Positions 1-9,653 of a DNA stretch of 64,000 nt are shown piece after piece (position 1 is the first letter of the stretch; every line of letters starts with the position of its first letter). The position numbers were made by a program, and so were the translations under genes. Source of the DNA: Pseudogymnoascus destructans (taxonomy: Eukaryota > Ascomycota > Leotiomycetes > Thelebolales > Thelebolaceae); contig NW_020167530.1 in NCBI RefSeq assembly GCF_001641265.1, positions 248,001-312,000 of the forward strand, read 5' to 3'. Under the pieces are notes generated by a model. It had not been told where the DNA came from. It searched no databases and saw only the letters and a list, made by a program, of their open reading frames with translations.

Positions 1-1
1 T

Positions 2-987
2 GTACCTTCACGACGCGATATCCAAGCCAACTCATGGAAATTAACTAACCTAGAGGAGTCCGTCCTTGTTCAGTATATACTCGACCTAGCTGCCAAAGGG
101 TTTCCTCCTCGGCTGTCTGTTGTTGAAGATATGGCAAGTCGACTACTTGCAACATGCGACGCGTCACGCGTTGGGTCGCGTTGGGCTTCAAACTTTGTTA
201 AGCGGCATGTAGAGCTCCAGACACGCTTTCAGCGCAAATACGACTACCAGAGGGCTAAGTGCGAAGATCCAGAAGTTATTAATGGCTGGTTTGAGCTTGT
301 GCGTAACACAATTGCAAAATATGGTATCGATGAAGCAGATATCTACAACTTTGATGAGACTGGGTTTATGATGGGCGTTATCTCAACTGCTATGGTTGTA
401 ACAAGCTCAGACGGGCGGGCAAAAGCAAAGAAGGTACAGCCTGGTAATCGGGAATGGGTTACAGTAATCCAAGGCGTTAGTTCTCAAGGTTGGGCAGTAC
501 CACCATTTATCATTGTTGCAGGCAAAAACCACCTTACATCTTGGTATGAGAATAGTGGATTTTCAAGCGATTGGGTGATTTCTGTTACTGAAAATGGCTG
601 GACTACAAACGAGAGAGGCATGGATTGGATTCAGCACTTTGAGAAGCATACAAAGGCCCAGAGTGTTGGTGGTTATCGCTTGTTAGTCCTTGATGGTCAT
701 GAGAGCCACCACTCAGATGAGTTTGAGGAGTACTGCAAGGAACACAACATTATTACGCTTTGTATGCCTGCTCACTCTTCTCATCTACTCCAGCCACTTG
801 ATGTTGGCTGTTTCGGCCCGTTAAAGCAGGCCTATGGTCGGCAAATTGAAGATATGATGCAGGCTCATATTTCTCATATTACAAAGGATGACTTCTTTCC
901 TGCCTTTCACGCTGCATTTAACACTACAATGACAGAAAGTAACATTCGAGGCGGGTTCCGAGGGGCAGGGCTTCTTCCATTTGACCC
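2..987 (+). pseudogene. pogo-type (DDE_1) transposase, 5' and middle part, cut by LTR insertion
   Basis: The frame is open from base 2 of the window, so the N terminus lies outside it. Residues encoded upstream of the ATG at 131 look like the CENP-B/Tc5-type helix-turn-helix DNA-binding region of fungal pogo transposases. Numbered from the ATG at 131, the catalytic DDE acids are D75 (in NFDETGF), D188 (in LVLDGHESH) and D224 (in PLDVGCFGPLK). The last two are separated by 35 residues, as expected for pogo/Tigger enzymes, which cut and paste DNA at TA sites. The reading frame enters the 5' LTR of the Ty3 element at 988 and resumes at 8662. Apart from the split, this part has no stop codon or frameshift. 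It cannot make an active enzyme as it stands. Confidence 0.9.
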
Positions 988-1298
988 TGTAAGGATGCCT
1001 CCTTACACGGGGTACCCTCGGACCCGTAAGACAACGCGGAATAGGCGACATAGTAGTATAGCAGCATAGATGTTCTAGGGTCGGGGTCGATTCGGGCGGC
1101 AGACGGGAGTGGATCTACCGGTACGCTAAGGCCTAGCCGAGTCGGACCCCATTTAGGTACATAAGGGGTAGGAAGCTATAAGCTCCCCTTTCATCTTTTT
1201 TGTATCCTTCGTAGTAGACCTATAGGATTGCACCGACTCATATCCGACTCGCACTCCCATATGCCACTTCTCGTGATACGGTGCCCTGCGTCCTTACA
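988..1298 (+). repeat. 5' LTR of Ty3 element 1
   Basis: This 311-bp direct repeat is matched at 8351-8661. Its ends are an 8-bp inverted repeat, TGTAAGGA and TCCTTACA. The first 20 bp also form a small inverted repeat, because TCCTTACA recurs at the LTR start. A TATA-like CTATAAG near 1170 may be the promoter. Confidence 0.95.
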
Positions 1299-1660
1299 TT
1301 ATACAAAAAAGATCACGCCTGCCGGGGACGGCCGTACTCAAAGAATATCCCACAACCGGAACGACTCAGGAGAACTGTCGAAACACCACCGACCGCGACT
1401 CGGTGACATTTCGAAGTAGAGACCTGATGACTCCAAATAGCCGTGACCCCAGAGAACTCACGGACAGCCAGTGGATCAGGGTTTGATCCTGCAGAGCAAG
1501 CTGGTAAAGTCGCCGACGCGTTGGCGCCGAATAGGATACGAGATCCTAAAGAACTCCCTCAAGCACAGAGGCAATTGTGAACAAGAGTGTTGATAGCTAC
1601 GAGCTACCGGAAGTCAAACTCTTCCGTATCGACTGCGACTCGATACACCCCCGAATCAAG

Positions 1661-2959
1661 ATGTCGCGCAAGACGACACAAAACCCACCACCCGACAATG
1701 ACGGTCAACCGCTACGAATGACAACTAGGCAAACCGCCACAGCGGGCACGACCGCAGGGCCATCCGAAAGCCCCCCGGATCGCATAGCGAACCTCGAGAA
1801 CGAGATGCGGGAGCTCAAGGCGATGGTAGCCAGCCTCGTAGCTAGCCAGACCCGAATACCGTCTACGCCACCACCGGCTGCCGACGCCCCAGTGCGCACC
1901 ATTGAGGCCGACGAAGACGAACAGCCTGCACCGACAATGCGAAACACGCCCGGCACCGTTCGACTGCCACCTGTCGACAATGCGCGCTCTCCTTCAATCC
2001 CGGGTCTACCCCGACAGTACACCGTGGACCCTCCGAACCGTTACAAGAAATCCACCATCTCTGAGAAGATTACGCCGCTCAGCGATGGGATAGAACATAC
2101 CTTTATGCAATGGAGCGCGTCCATTCGGGACCGACTTGTAGTCAATGAGGACCACTACCCTACCGACGTCTCGAGAAGAGCGTTGATATGGGGAACTACG
2201 ACCGGCCTGGCAAAGAAATATCTGGAACCCCAATACCTATCGGATACGCATGGCTTCCAGAGCGCAGACGAAATGATGGACCTATTAGGATCATATTACC
2301 TTACGGGTAATGAGACCGAACAGGCCCGGAACGAATTCGACGATATGCAGATGGGCGAAAAGGGTCACTTACACGAAACCTTCCCCGAGTTCAAAGCCCG
2401 CTTCCAAAGTGCGGCGATTACGGGACAAGTATCACAATCGGAGTGGTTTCGGTATATGTGGAACAAGCTCACACCGCAATTCCGCAGCCGCGTGGCGGTC
2501 GTGAAGGACCAATGGAAAGGCGATTACCTCACCATGGTCCGAGCCTTAACCGCCTTCGACCAAGAGCGACGCAGGAACGGCGAGTTGAGCTCCCAGTCCA
2601 AGAGCGGCGAGTCGAGCTTCCCAGGACGGGCCCGCCTCGGCTCATCCAGGTTCCCGCCTGTGGAGGCCGCCAAGACCCAACCACCGAAGACGACAAGAAG
2701 TCCGTTGGGTTCCTTCCAGAGGACTCCTTTCATACCCACCGCCCCCAAGCCGGACATAACAGGTCGCGTGCGGACCGCCGTGCCGGCTGCGTCTGGAAAC
2801 TGTTTCAAATGCGGGAAGCCCGGTCATTTCCAGGACAGGTGCCCGCTCAACCCCACAGTCAAAGAGATTGACCGCGAAGCCCCTGAACCCGAAGAGCAGT
2901 GGGAGGAGGCAGTCGAACTCCAATCGGATGCGTCCCTGGAGGAAAACGACGAGGCCTAG
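1661..2959 (+). CDS. gag: Gag (capsid/nucleocapsid) of Ty3 element 1
   Basis: Gag assembles the cytoplasmic particle that packages the element RNA. I place the start at the ATG of 1661, giving 432 residues; the frame is also open upstream to a GTG at 1577. The N-terminal part has a short coiled-coil-like stretch, the middle resembles retrotransposon Gag helical domains, and near residues 380-393 there is a CX2CX4HX4C zinc knuckle beginning CFKCGKPGHF that would bind RNA. It ends at a TAG at 2957-2959, overlapping the protease frame. No internal stops. Confidence 0.88.
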   Translation: MSRKTTQNPPPDNDGQPLRMTTRQTATAGTTAGPSESPPDRIANLENEMRELKAMVASLVASQTRIPSTPPPAADAPVRTIEADEDEQPAPTMRNTPGTVRLPPVDNARSPSIPGLPRQYTVDPPNRYKKSTISEKITPLSDGIEHTFMQWSASIRDRLVVNEDHYPTDVSRRALIWGTTTGLAKKYLEPQYLSDTHGFQSADEMMDLLGSYYLTGNETEQARNEFDDMQMGEKGHLHETFPEFKARFQSAAITGQVSQSEWFRYMWNKLTPQFRSRVAVVKDQWKGDYLTMVRALTAFDQERRRNGELSSQSKSGESSFPGRARLGSSRFPPVEAAKTQPPKTTRSPLGSFQRTPFIPTAPKPDITGRVRTAVPAASGNCFKCGKPGHFQDRCPLNPTVKEIDREAPEPEEQWEEAVELQSDASLEENDEA

Positions 2960-3555
2960 GGAAAGGCTCCTTCCTAGGTCTACGCAAATGTGATCTGCGA
3001 GATCTCGACCTACAAGAACTCTTGGGCGGAACCCAGTTCTTAGTTGACACGACGCTGAGTCTGAACGGACTCGGTGTGCAAACGAAGGCTCTCGCAGACA
3101 CAGGAGCAAACGGATACCTCGTCATCAACAAGCCCTTCGCGCTACGACTGTCGAAGGCGCTTCAGAGCCCCATACGGAAACTGCCCTACTCTGTACCCAT
3201 ACGTGGTTTTCAGCGAAAAATCCAAAGTCACGTATCGGAGTATATTCGGTTGCACTTAACAGTCGAAGGACGCCGAATATATAACTGCCCCTTTGTGCTC
3301 CTGGACCTCGGAGCGCAAGATGTGATAATTGGGAGGAAGCTTTTCAGCCGCTTCCGGATACTACTCGACTCTGCAAAGAGCCGGCTAGTATGGCCAAAGG
3401 AGTACCCGCCTACTCCTAGCTGGAGCAAGGCTTGCCCTACCACTCGCGCGAAACGTCCATTCGACATCCTTCTCACCAGTCGGATGCGAATCGTAGGGAT
3501 GCCGCAATCCACCACGAAGACAGACGCCGCGCAGGCGGACGCTCGATGGAAATGA
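2887..3555 (+). CDS. Aspartic protease (retropepsin) frame of Ty3 element 1
   Basis: The frame is open from just after a stop at 2884-2886 and has no convincing ATG. It lies -1 relative to gag, so it is presumably translated by frameshifting or reinitiation. The active-site triad is seen in ALADTGANGYLVI (about 3090-3130), followed by a Ty3-like protease fold with a second conserved stretch around DVIIGRKLF (about 3318-3345). It should cut the polyprotein. It overlaps gag by 73 nt and the downstream pol frame by 136 nt. The residues after about 3430 read less well than the pol frame does, which suggests the switch to pol is near there. Confidence 0.8.
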   Translation, partial: TRRAVGGGSRTPIGCVPGGKRRGLGKGSFLGLRKCDLRDLDLQELLGGTQFLVDTTLSLNGLGVQTKALADTGANGYLVINKPFALRLSKALQSPIRKLPYSVPIRGFQRKIQSHVSEYIRLHLTVEGRRIYNCPFVLLDLGAQDVIIGRKLFSRFRILLDSAKSRLVWPKEYPPTPSWSKACPTTRAKRPFDILLTSRMRIVGMPQSTTKTDAAQADARWK

Positions 3556-6500
3556 AAGTGATAATTTCGGACTCCGGAATGACCACCGACACTGCCCCGA
3601 GTACACCTCAGATCCCAGGGGTACCTTTCTTGCCACCGGTGAAGCCTGTACAAAGCTTCACGCCGGTGCACATCTGCGAGATCGGTGCAAACGCCTTCCA
3701 CCACGAGATGATGCGAAGCGATGCCGAGTTCTTCCAGACCAGCCTTTACGAGATCGATCAGATCATTCGGGAAAAAGAATCCGAAGAGGATGACGAGACG
3801 ATATCACTCATCCAGGAGAAACTCCCGCCTGTGCACCGAAAGTACACCGACGTCTTCTCAAAATCGGAATCTGATAAATTACCACCACACCGGGTATACG
3901 ATCATAAGATACAGCTAGAGGCGCCGTTACCAAACGCTTTCTCCCCGCTCTACCGGCAAGGCACCAAAGAGCTTAAGGCTACCAAGCAATACCTGCTGGA
4001 GAACCTGGAGAAAGGCTTCATCGTCAATAGCAATAGCCCCTTTGCGTCCCCTATACTCTTCGTTAAGAAAGCGGATGGCAAACTGAGGTTCTGCATTGAT
4101 TACCGCAAGCTGAACGGACTCACCCGCAACGATCCGTACCCTATACCGCGCATCGACGAACTACTTGGACGGGTGTCGAAAGCCAAGATTTTCACGAAAC
4201 TAGATATCCGACAAGCCTTCCATCGCATACGAATGCACCCTGACTCCGAAGAGTATACTACCTTTCGGACTCGATATGGATCTTATAAGTGCAAGGTGCT
4301 GCCGTTCGGACTGACCAACGGCCCCGCAACGTACCAGCGCTACATGAACGACGTCCTCATGCAATACTTGGACGACTTCTGTACGGCTTACCTCGACGAC
4401 ATTCTCATATACTCCGAGGACCCTACGGAACATATAGAGCACGTACACAAAGTCCTACAGCGCCTTCGTGAGGCAGGGCTACAAGCCGACCTCAAGAAGT
4501 GCGAGTTCAATGTTACCCGAACTAAGTACCTGGGTTACATACTGACCACTTCCGGTGTCGAGGCGGACCCCGACAAGATCGAACCCCTTCGAAACTGGAT
4601 TCGACCGACCACCGTTACCGGTGTGAAATCCTATCTAGGCTTCTGTGGGTTCTACCGCCAGTTCATACGCAATTTCGGGAAGATCGCGAAGCCCCTGACT
4701 ACCATCACGAGCCCCTCGGAGCCGTTCCTATGGACTGAGGAATGTGAGAACGCCTTTGAAGAATTACGGCGGCAGCTACTAGCGGTGCAGGCACTACACC
4801 ACTTCAACCCCGAATTGCCTACGAAGCTAGAGACCGACTCTTCAGACGGAGTCGTCGCCGGCGTGCTATCACAAGAGCACCCGGACCAGCTCTGGTACCC
4901 AGTGAGCTTCTACAGCCACGTCCTTACCGGCCATGAGATCAACTGGGAAATCCATGACAAGGAACTCTTCGCCATCGTGAAAGCGTTCGCGAAATGGAGA
5001 CCTGAGTTGGCCTCTGTTACGCAGCGAGTCGAGGTGTATACGGACCACCGCTCGCTCGAATACTTCATGACGACGAAGGTTCTCACCGCGAAGCAGGTGC
5101 GATGGATGGAACTACTATCCGACTTCAACTTCCACATTACGTATACGGCAGGTAAGAATAACCTGAAGGCTGATATTCTGAGCCGAAGAGACCAAGACCT
5201 CGTAATGCAACAGAAAGTCAAGTTGGATAGTCGTGCGAGGGTGTTGCTTGGCCCTGCCCGCCTACACCCCCGTATCAGTGCCGAGTTGGCCGACAGTTAT
5301 GTAGCATCGATCAATGCCATCGACCCCCCAAAGGCGCAGATGCCCTTCGATCTGATCGAGGCACTATGCGTAGACAACCGGAAGTCGTTCGCCGAGACAC
5401 GCGCGAAACAACCCTTACCGGATGGGTACGCCCTAGCCGACCAACTCCTCCTGTACAAAGACCGCCTATGTGTGAACCGCCACACCGAGCTGTGTACGAA
5501 ACTCATCCGAGAGGCGCATGACCAGGTGTCGACGGCGCACCCCAGCGGCCGGAGGACCTACCAGTTGCTTGCCCAGAAGTATCGCTGGGTCGGTATGGAA
5601 GCGGACTGCATACGGTATGTGCGTAACTGCGCGACATGCCGCCTTTCGCACACCAATGTCACAAAGCAACAGGGCTTTCTACACCCCCTACCGGTACCCG
5701 ACTACCCTATGCAACACCTTACGATGGACTTCAAGGAGTTCCCAAGGGACAAGCACGGGTACGACAGCATCCTAGTGTTTATGGACCGCCTCGGGAAGAG
5801 TTCGGTGACCATACCGTGTTATAAGACTACAGATGCACGACAAATGGCGCAGCTGTTCATCGAATGGATATATCGATTCGGGCACACCCCGGTATCGATC
5901 GTCAGTGACCGCGGACCCCAATTCGTGTCATCCTTCTGGCACGAGTTCTGCCGGATCATCGGCGTCAAGATCAAGCTGTCGACAGCCTATCACAAGCAGA
6001 CCGACGGGCAGACGGAAATCATGAATCGGTATATCGATCAGAGACTGAGGCCCTTCGTATCACATTACCAGGACAACTGGAGCGAGCTCATTCCCATCAT
6101 GGATCGGGTGCAAATGACCCTTCCCCATGCCTCGATCGGAATGACCCCCTACCGACTCAAGTACGGAACTGATCCGCGCACCAGTTGGGACTGGGAAACC
6201 CTGAAAGCCACGACCCCTAGGGAAGTCATGAACCAGAAGGAAGCCAAAGCAGTAGCAAACCGCATGCACTCCGCATGGATTTACGCAAAGGAGAACATGG
6301 CCAAAGCACAAGAGGATATGTCTAAATACGCGAATCGACGCCGACGAGCCATTGACTGGGACGTAGGAGACAAGGTTTACCTATCGACCAAGAATCTGAA
6401 AAATCACCACCCTAGCCGTAAGCTGGGGCAACAATGGGTCGGACCCTATACGGTACTGGAACAAATCGGACACGCCTTCCGACTAGACCTACCGAAGGGT

Positions 6501-6914
6501 TCCCAAATACACGATGTCTTCTCTCCAGACGTACTCATCAAGGCTCCGAATAACCCGCTGCCCGGTCAAGCAGCGCCTGAGCCAAGCAGCAAAGTCGTAG
6601 ACGGCCTAGAGGAGTGGGAGGTCGAAAAGATCCTCGCCGTAAGGATCCGGCGAAAACAACTTCAATACCAGGTATCCTGGGTCGGATACGATCCGGACCC
6701 GGAATGGTACCCCGCCTCAAACTTTAAGAACTCCCCCTACAAAATCCGGGAGTTCCACGCGGAGTACCCAAACCTGCCAGGACCACCGCAGGACCTACCC
6801 GGCTGGATCACGGAATGGGAGACAGGCAAACCAAGCTACGATCACGAGAGGCACGGCAAAGCAGAGGAAAACAGCGTCGTTGCTACCTACGACACTAAAC
6901 TAAACACCCTCTAA
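3420..6914 (+). CDS. pol: Pol: reverse transcriptase, RNase H, integrase, chromodomain (Ty3 element 1)
   Basis: The open frame starts after the TAG at 3417-3419, is -1 relative to the protease frame, and runs uninterrupted for more than 1160 residues. Domains in order: reverse transcriptase with catalytic YLDD (about 4388); RNase H with the DSSDG and YTDHRSLEYF stretches (about 4840-5070); integrase with an H2C2 zinc finger ending CATC (about 5515-5640); and the D,D,E core (acids in LTMDFKEF, VSDRGPQF and DGQTEIMN). A C-terminal chromodomain (about 6610-6770, EEWEVEKIL to the EWYPASNF region) marks it as a chromovirus; such domains steer integration toward modified chromatin. All key acids are present, so the enzyme could be active. 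Confidence 0.95.
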   Translation: MEQGLPYHSRETSIRHPSHQSDANRRDAAIHHEDRRRAGGRSMEMKVIISDSGMTTDTAPSTPQIPGVPFLPPVKPVQSFTPVHICEIGANAFHHEMMRSDAEFFQTSLYEIDQIIREKESEEDDETISLIQEKLPPVHRKYTDVFSKSESDKLPPHRVYDHKIQLEAPLPNAFSPLYRQGTKELKATKQYLLENLEKGFIVNSNSPFASPILFVKKADGKLRFCIDYRKLNGLTRNDPYPIPRIDELLGRVSKAKIFTKLDIRQAFHRIRMHPDSEEYTTFRTRYGSYKCKVLPFGLTNGPATYQRYMNDVLMQYLDDFCTAYLDDILIYSEDPTEHIEHVHKVLQRLREAGLQADLKKCEFNVTRTKYLGYILTTSGVEADPDKIEPLRNWIRPTTVTGVKSYLGFCGFYRQFIRNFGKIAKPLTTITSPSEPFLWTEECENAFEELRRQLLAVQALHHFNPELPTKLETDSSDGVVAGVLSQEHPDQLWYPVSFYSHVLTGHEINWEIHDKELFAIVKAFAKWRPELASVTQRVEVYTDHRSLEYFMTTKVLTAKQVRWMELLSDFNFHITYTAGKNNLKADILSRRDQDLVMQQKVKLDSRARVLLGPARLHPRISAELADSYVASINAIDPPKAQMPFDLIEALCVDNRKSFAETRAKQPLPDGYALADQLLLYKDRLCVNRHTELCTKLIREAHDQVSTAHPSGRRTYQLLAQKYRWVGMEADCIRYVRNCATCRLSHTNVTKQQGFLHPLPVPDYPMQHLTMDFKEFPRDKHGYDSILVFMDRLGKSSVTIPCYKTTDARQMAQLFIEWIYRFGHTPVSIVSDRGPQFVSSFWHEFCRIIGVKIKLSTAYHKQTDGQTEIMNRYIDQRLRPFVSHYQDNWSELIPIMDRVQMTLPHASIGMTPYRLKYGTDPRTSWDWETLKATTPREVMNQKEAKAVANRMHSAWIYAKENMAKAQEDMSKYANRRRRAIDWDVGDKVYLSTKNLKNHHPSRKLGQQWVGPYTVLEQIGHAFRLDLPKGSQIHDVFSPDVLIKAPNNPLPGQAAPEPSSKVVDGLEEWEVEKILAVRIRRKQLQYQVSWVGYDPDPEWYPASNFKNSPYKIREFHAEYPNLPGPPQDLPGWITEWETGKPSYDHERHGKAEENSVVATYDTKLNTL

Positions 6915-7069
6915 GCCAGGGCACCCTCAGAGCCGTAGCCCTTGCGGAAGCCACCCTTCCCAAACGTCTCACCGGCGTCGCAACAAGCGGCTACCACCAT
7001 GAGAGACGAAGGGTCGAAGTGACCCCACGCGAAAGACCACGCCCGAGTTCCCTCCGGCACAGGGCCCGT

Positions 7070-8060
7070 TCACCCAATCGGGTTCTCCCCATTCCCCTCC
7101 TCCTCCTCCCCCCTCTTCCTCTTCCCGCCATTGCGGGGAGCCACCGCAACAGCCCCGGCCAACTTCCCCACCGCCTTCTCCACCTTCGCGACCGCAGTCG
7201 CCACGAAGCTCACCTCCTTCCCCACCTTGTCGGTGGTTTTATCCACCGTCCCCAGCAAGGAGACGGCGCGGGCCTGCCCCGCGAGGAGCTTCCCCGTATC
7301 CTCCTTCAACCCCTCCACCGCGGCGGTGAGGTCCTACCTAGGAGTCAGACCCAGAACAAGAACAACAGAAAGGGGAAAACTTACCTTGATGGCAGCGAGG
7401 GTGGCCAGCCCCTGAATGTACTGCGCCCCCTCAAAGGGGGAGCGCAGGGCCGGCATGGCGGCGCTGGAGAGGTCGGCCACGCGCGCGACCTCCTTGTAGG
7501 TCTTGAGGGTGGTGGCCGGGACGGGAGGGGTGGCCGCTTCGGCGGCGACGATGGCGGCATATTCCTCCTCGAGGAACCAGAGAATCTATCCCCAGAAAGT
7601 CAGCACAGGAAACCAACCACCAGACCGAACAGCACCCGAGAACTCACCGGCACACATGGTGCCTTCTGCTTCACGCAGTAGGCGCACTTGGAGCTTTTCT
7701 CGCTCCAAACGCACTCGTGCTCCATGGGAGCATCGTCGGGTGTCCCAATACGGCGCACGCATCTCATACAGAGGACGCGGTACGCAGCCGGGAGGGCCCC
7801 GGGGGGCAGCAGGACGGGCATCTTCGCGAAAAGGTTTCCTACAAAACCGTCAGCCCCAAGCCCAGAAGTTATCACCTACGCGTCGGCGCGCAATCATCAC
7901 CTACTCGGTCGTCTGGTTTGTTTTGTTTCCTATGAAACAATCAGATTAGTATACAGTATACGAACAAGAGGGGCTACTTACTGGATTCGGGAGGTGGGTT
8001 CGTAGGCGGTGTTGTTGTAAAAAGAAGCCTTCGAATCCTGGGTGGAATCGGTTGCTCCAT
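7070..8060 (-). CDS. Antisense spliced accessory gene inside Ty3 element 1: Cys-cluster protein of unknown function
   Basis: On the strand opposite gag-pol I can join four exons: 8060-7982, 7838-7648, 7585-7385 and 7333-7070. The introns are 143, 62 and 51 bp with GTAAGT, GTGAGT and GTAAGT donors and AG acceptors, and all phases agree, giving 244 residues. An alternative acceptor at 7930 would make a 52-bp first intron but leads to a stop after a few codons. The product has C50-x2-C53, C69, C78-x2-C81 and C88 with an H67 nearby, which could bind zinc; a hydrophobic helical C-terminal half; and a basic patch, KRKRGEEEEG, like a nuclear signal. No homology to gag or pol was recognised. It sits 155 bp beyond the pol stop; its promoter would lie at 8061-8350 or in the 3' LTR. 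Expression is not shown. Confidence 0.72.
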
Positions 8061-8338
8061 AACAACCGCTTAGAACAATGAATTTCTGAGGAGTAGTAGC
8101 GCGCGCACAGTAACTAAGAAACTCGCGACGCGCAACACCACAACTGGATACTATACGGTGCCAACTCGGACCTCAACAACCCGCTTTTATTAGGAACAAA
8201 GCACGCTCCGCGATCCATCCCACGGACGCATTCAGCACCACGATCTTCGAACAAAGACTACCTAGACCATACCGACACTCGGCTACCATTCGGTCGGCAC
8301 ACGGAGCCACGCGCTTTGAGGACAAAGCACTCTCTCAA

Positions 8339-8350
8339 GGGGGGGGGTAA
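8339..8350 (+). promoter_or_regulatory. Polypurine tract for plus-strand priming
   Basis: A run of nine G followed by TAA sits directly before the 3' LTR. This is the usual place and composition of the primer for plus-strand DNA synthesis. Confidence 0.7.
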
Positions 8351-8661
8351 TGTAAGGATGCCTCCTTACACGGGGTACCCTCGGACCCGTAAGACAACGC
8401 GGAATAGGCGACATAGTAGTATAGCAGCATAGATGTTCTAGGGTCGGGGTCGATTCGGGCGGCAGACGGGAGTGGATCTACCGGTACGCTAAGGCCTAGC
8501 CGAGTCGGACCCCATTTAGGTACATAAGGGGTAGGAAGCTATAAGCTCCCCTTTCATCTTTTTTGTATCCTTCGTAGTAGACCTATAGGATTGCACCGAC
8601 TCATATCCGACTCGCACTCCCATATGCCACTTCTCGTGATACGGTGCCCTGCGTCCTTACA
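8351..8661 (+). repeat. 3' LTR of Ty3 element 1
   Basis: The partner of the 988-1298 LTR, also 311 bp, with no difference seen on direct reading. It is followed at once by GACCC, the second copy of the target duplication. Confidence 0.95.
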
Positions 8662-9106
8662 GACCCTGAGAGAGTGATATCTACACTTGATCTTAAGTTA
8701 AGGACACCAACGCCTCCAAGCTCCCGCCCAGGTACTGCTCAACCTTGGGTTTCTCAGACACCAAACAACCCAATTGAAGCTATGTCACAGTCTACATTTA
8801 TTAAAACTCGGATTTCACGCCATCAAAATAGCTCTCCAACCTCAATCTATGCAGCTGTTGACCAGTTTACAAAGGGTGCATCGCAAATAATGCATCAATT
8901 AGCACTGCTAAAGGGAGGGGGCGCAAGAGCTACAGGATGAGAGGGATGTTGTGCAGCAGGTAGAGCAGGAAATAAGGGCAAGCCGTGGTCGGAAGCCAAG
9001 GGAAGAAACCCGTGCCCGTCGCTGTGGCAAGTGTGGTGAGACTGGGCACAATGCGCGCACGTGTCAGATTGTAATAGACACCTCTGAGGAAGAGGACTCC
9101 GAGTAG
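8662..9106 (+). pseudogene. pogo-type transposase, C-terminal part after the LTR insertion
   Basis: This is the continuation of the transposase broken at 987. The frame starting with GACCC reads on in register until a TGA at 8938-8940. The meaningful sequence from about 8925 to the TAG at 9104-9106 is in the +1 frame, so there is an indel near the G-rich stretch at about 8915-8922. The last part has a CX2CX4HX4C zinc knuckle (CGKCGETGHNARTC) and an acidic serine-rich tail, the usual end of fungal pogo transposases. The gene therefore carries two lesions, the LTR insertion and this frameshift. Confidence 0.85.
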
Positions 9107-9386
9107 TTTCAATTGATTTCTAATGTTGTGGTAGATTTATCGCAATGTTTGTCGTGAGGGTAGATAATTTTGGCGCTTTCGCTTGTTTGGCGCTTTCGCT
9201 ATACATGTACGTTATACCCAGTAAAACAATAAATAAATTCTATATACCCAGTTCCATCCCACGTGACCCCCCCCCAAAACCCAATCCAGAAACCCCCCTG
9301 TTCTCATATGAGAACAGGCGGTAAACCCCCCCGTAACCCCCCCGTAAACCCCCCGTAAACCCCTCCTGTTCTCAAATGAGAACAGG

Positions 9387-9605
9387 TCAATTATGAGGCC
9401 TGCGGCAAGTCCTGGCATTGTGCCCAGGCTCACCGCAGGTGCCGCAGCGTGTACGGACTAAGTCCGGCACGGCGGCAACGACTGCCCCAAGCGGCAGAAG
9501 TCCTCCATGATGACGGGGCAACCGCCGTTTGTCCCGAGGAGGGCTGCGCCTGGCGTGTCCGGGCCAGCCCCAACGACGAGCAATGGAAGCTCGTCGTTGC
9601 TTCAA
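9387..9605 (-). pseudogene. Transposase C-terminal fragment with zinc knuckle
   Basis: The minus strand ends with CGTCGEPGHNARTC, a CX2CX4HX4C knuckle nearly identical in pattern to the one in the neighbouring pogo transposase, followed by a stop at 9387. The preceding residues are not recognisable, so only the C terminus remains. It lies just inside the inferred right end of the 9215-9729 element, where a transposase C terminus is expected. Confidence 0.6.
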
Positions 9606-9615
9606 AAAGGCTGTA

Positions 9616-9653
9616 TGAGAGCACGTACTCTCACTTGAGAGTACGTGCTCTCA
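9616..9653. repeat. Perfect 18-bp hairpin
   Basis: TGAGAGCACGTACTCTCA is followed after two bases by its exact reverse complement. Each arm is itself nearly palindromic. Confidence 0.9.

Larger units (their letters stand above)
988..8661 (+). mobile_element. Ty3/gypsy chromovirus, apparently full length (element 1)
   Basis: A 7674-bp LTR retrotransposon. Both LTRs are 311 bp and I saw no difference between them by eye, which implies a recent insertion. The flanks carry a 5-bp target duplication, GACCC at 983-987 and 8662-8666, and removing the element rejoins the pogo transposase reading frame. The LTRs start TGTAAGGA and end TCCTTACA. Internal order on the plus strand is gag, protease, reverse transcriptase/RNase H/integrase and a C-terminal chromodomain. 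These lie in three different frames, each open. Between pol and the 3' LTR is a spliced gene on the minus strand (7070-8060). A nine-G polypurine tract precedes the 3' LTR. I could not identify a tRNA primer-binding site after the 5' LTR. Confidence 0.95.

Noticed and set aside
1228..1419. Small frame across the 5' LTR end and leader of element 1
   Set aside because: No domain, and the LTR part is repeated at the 3' end where the frame differs.
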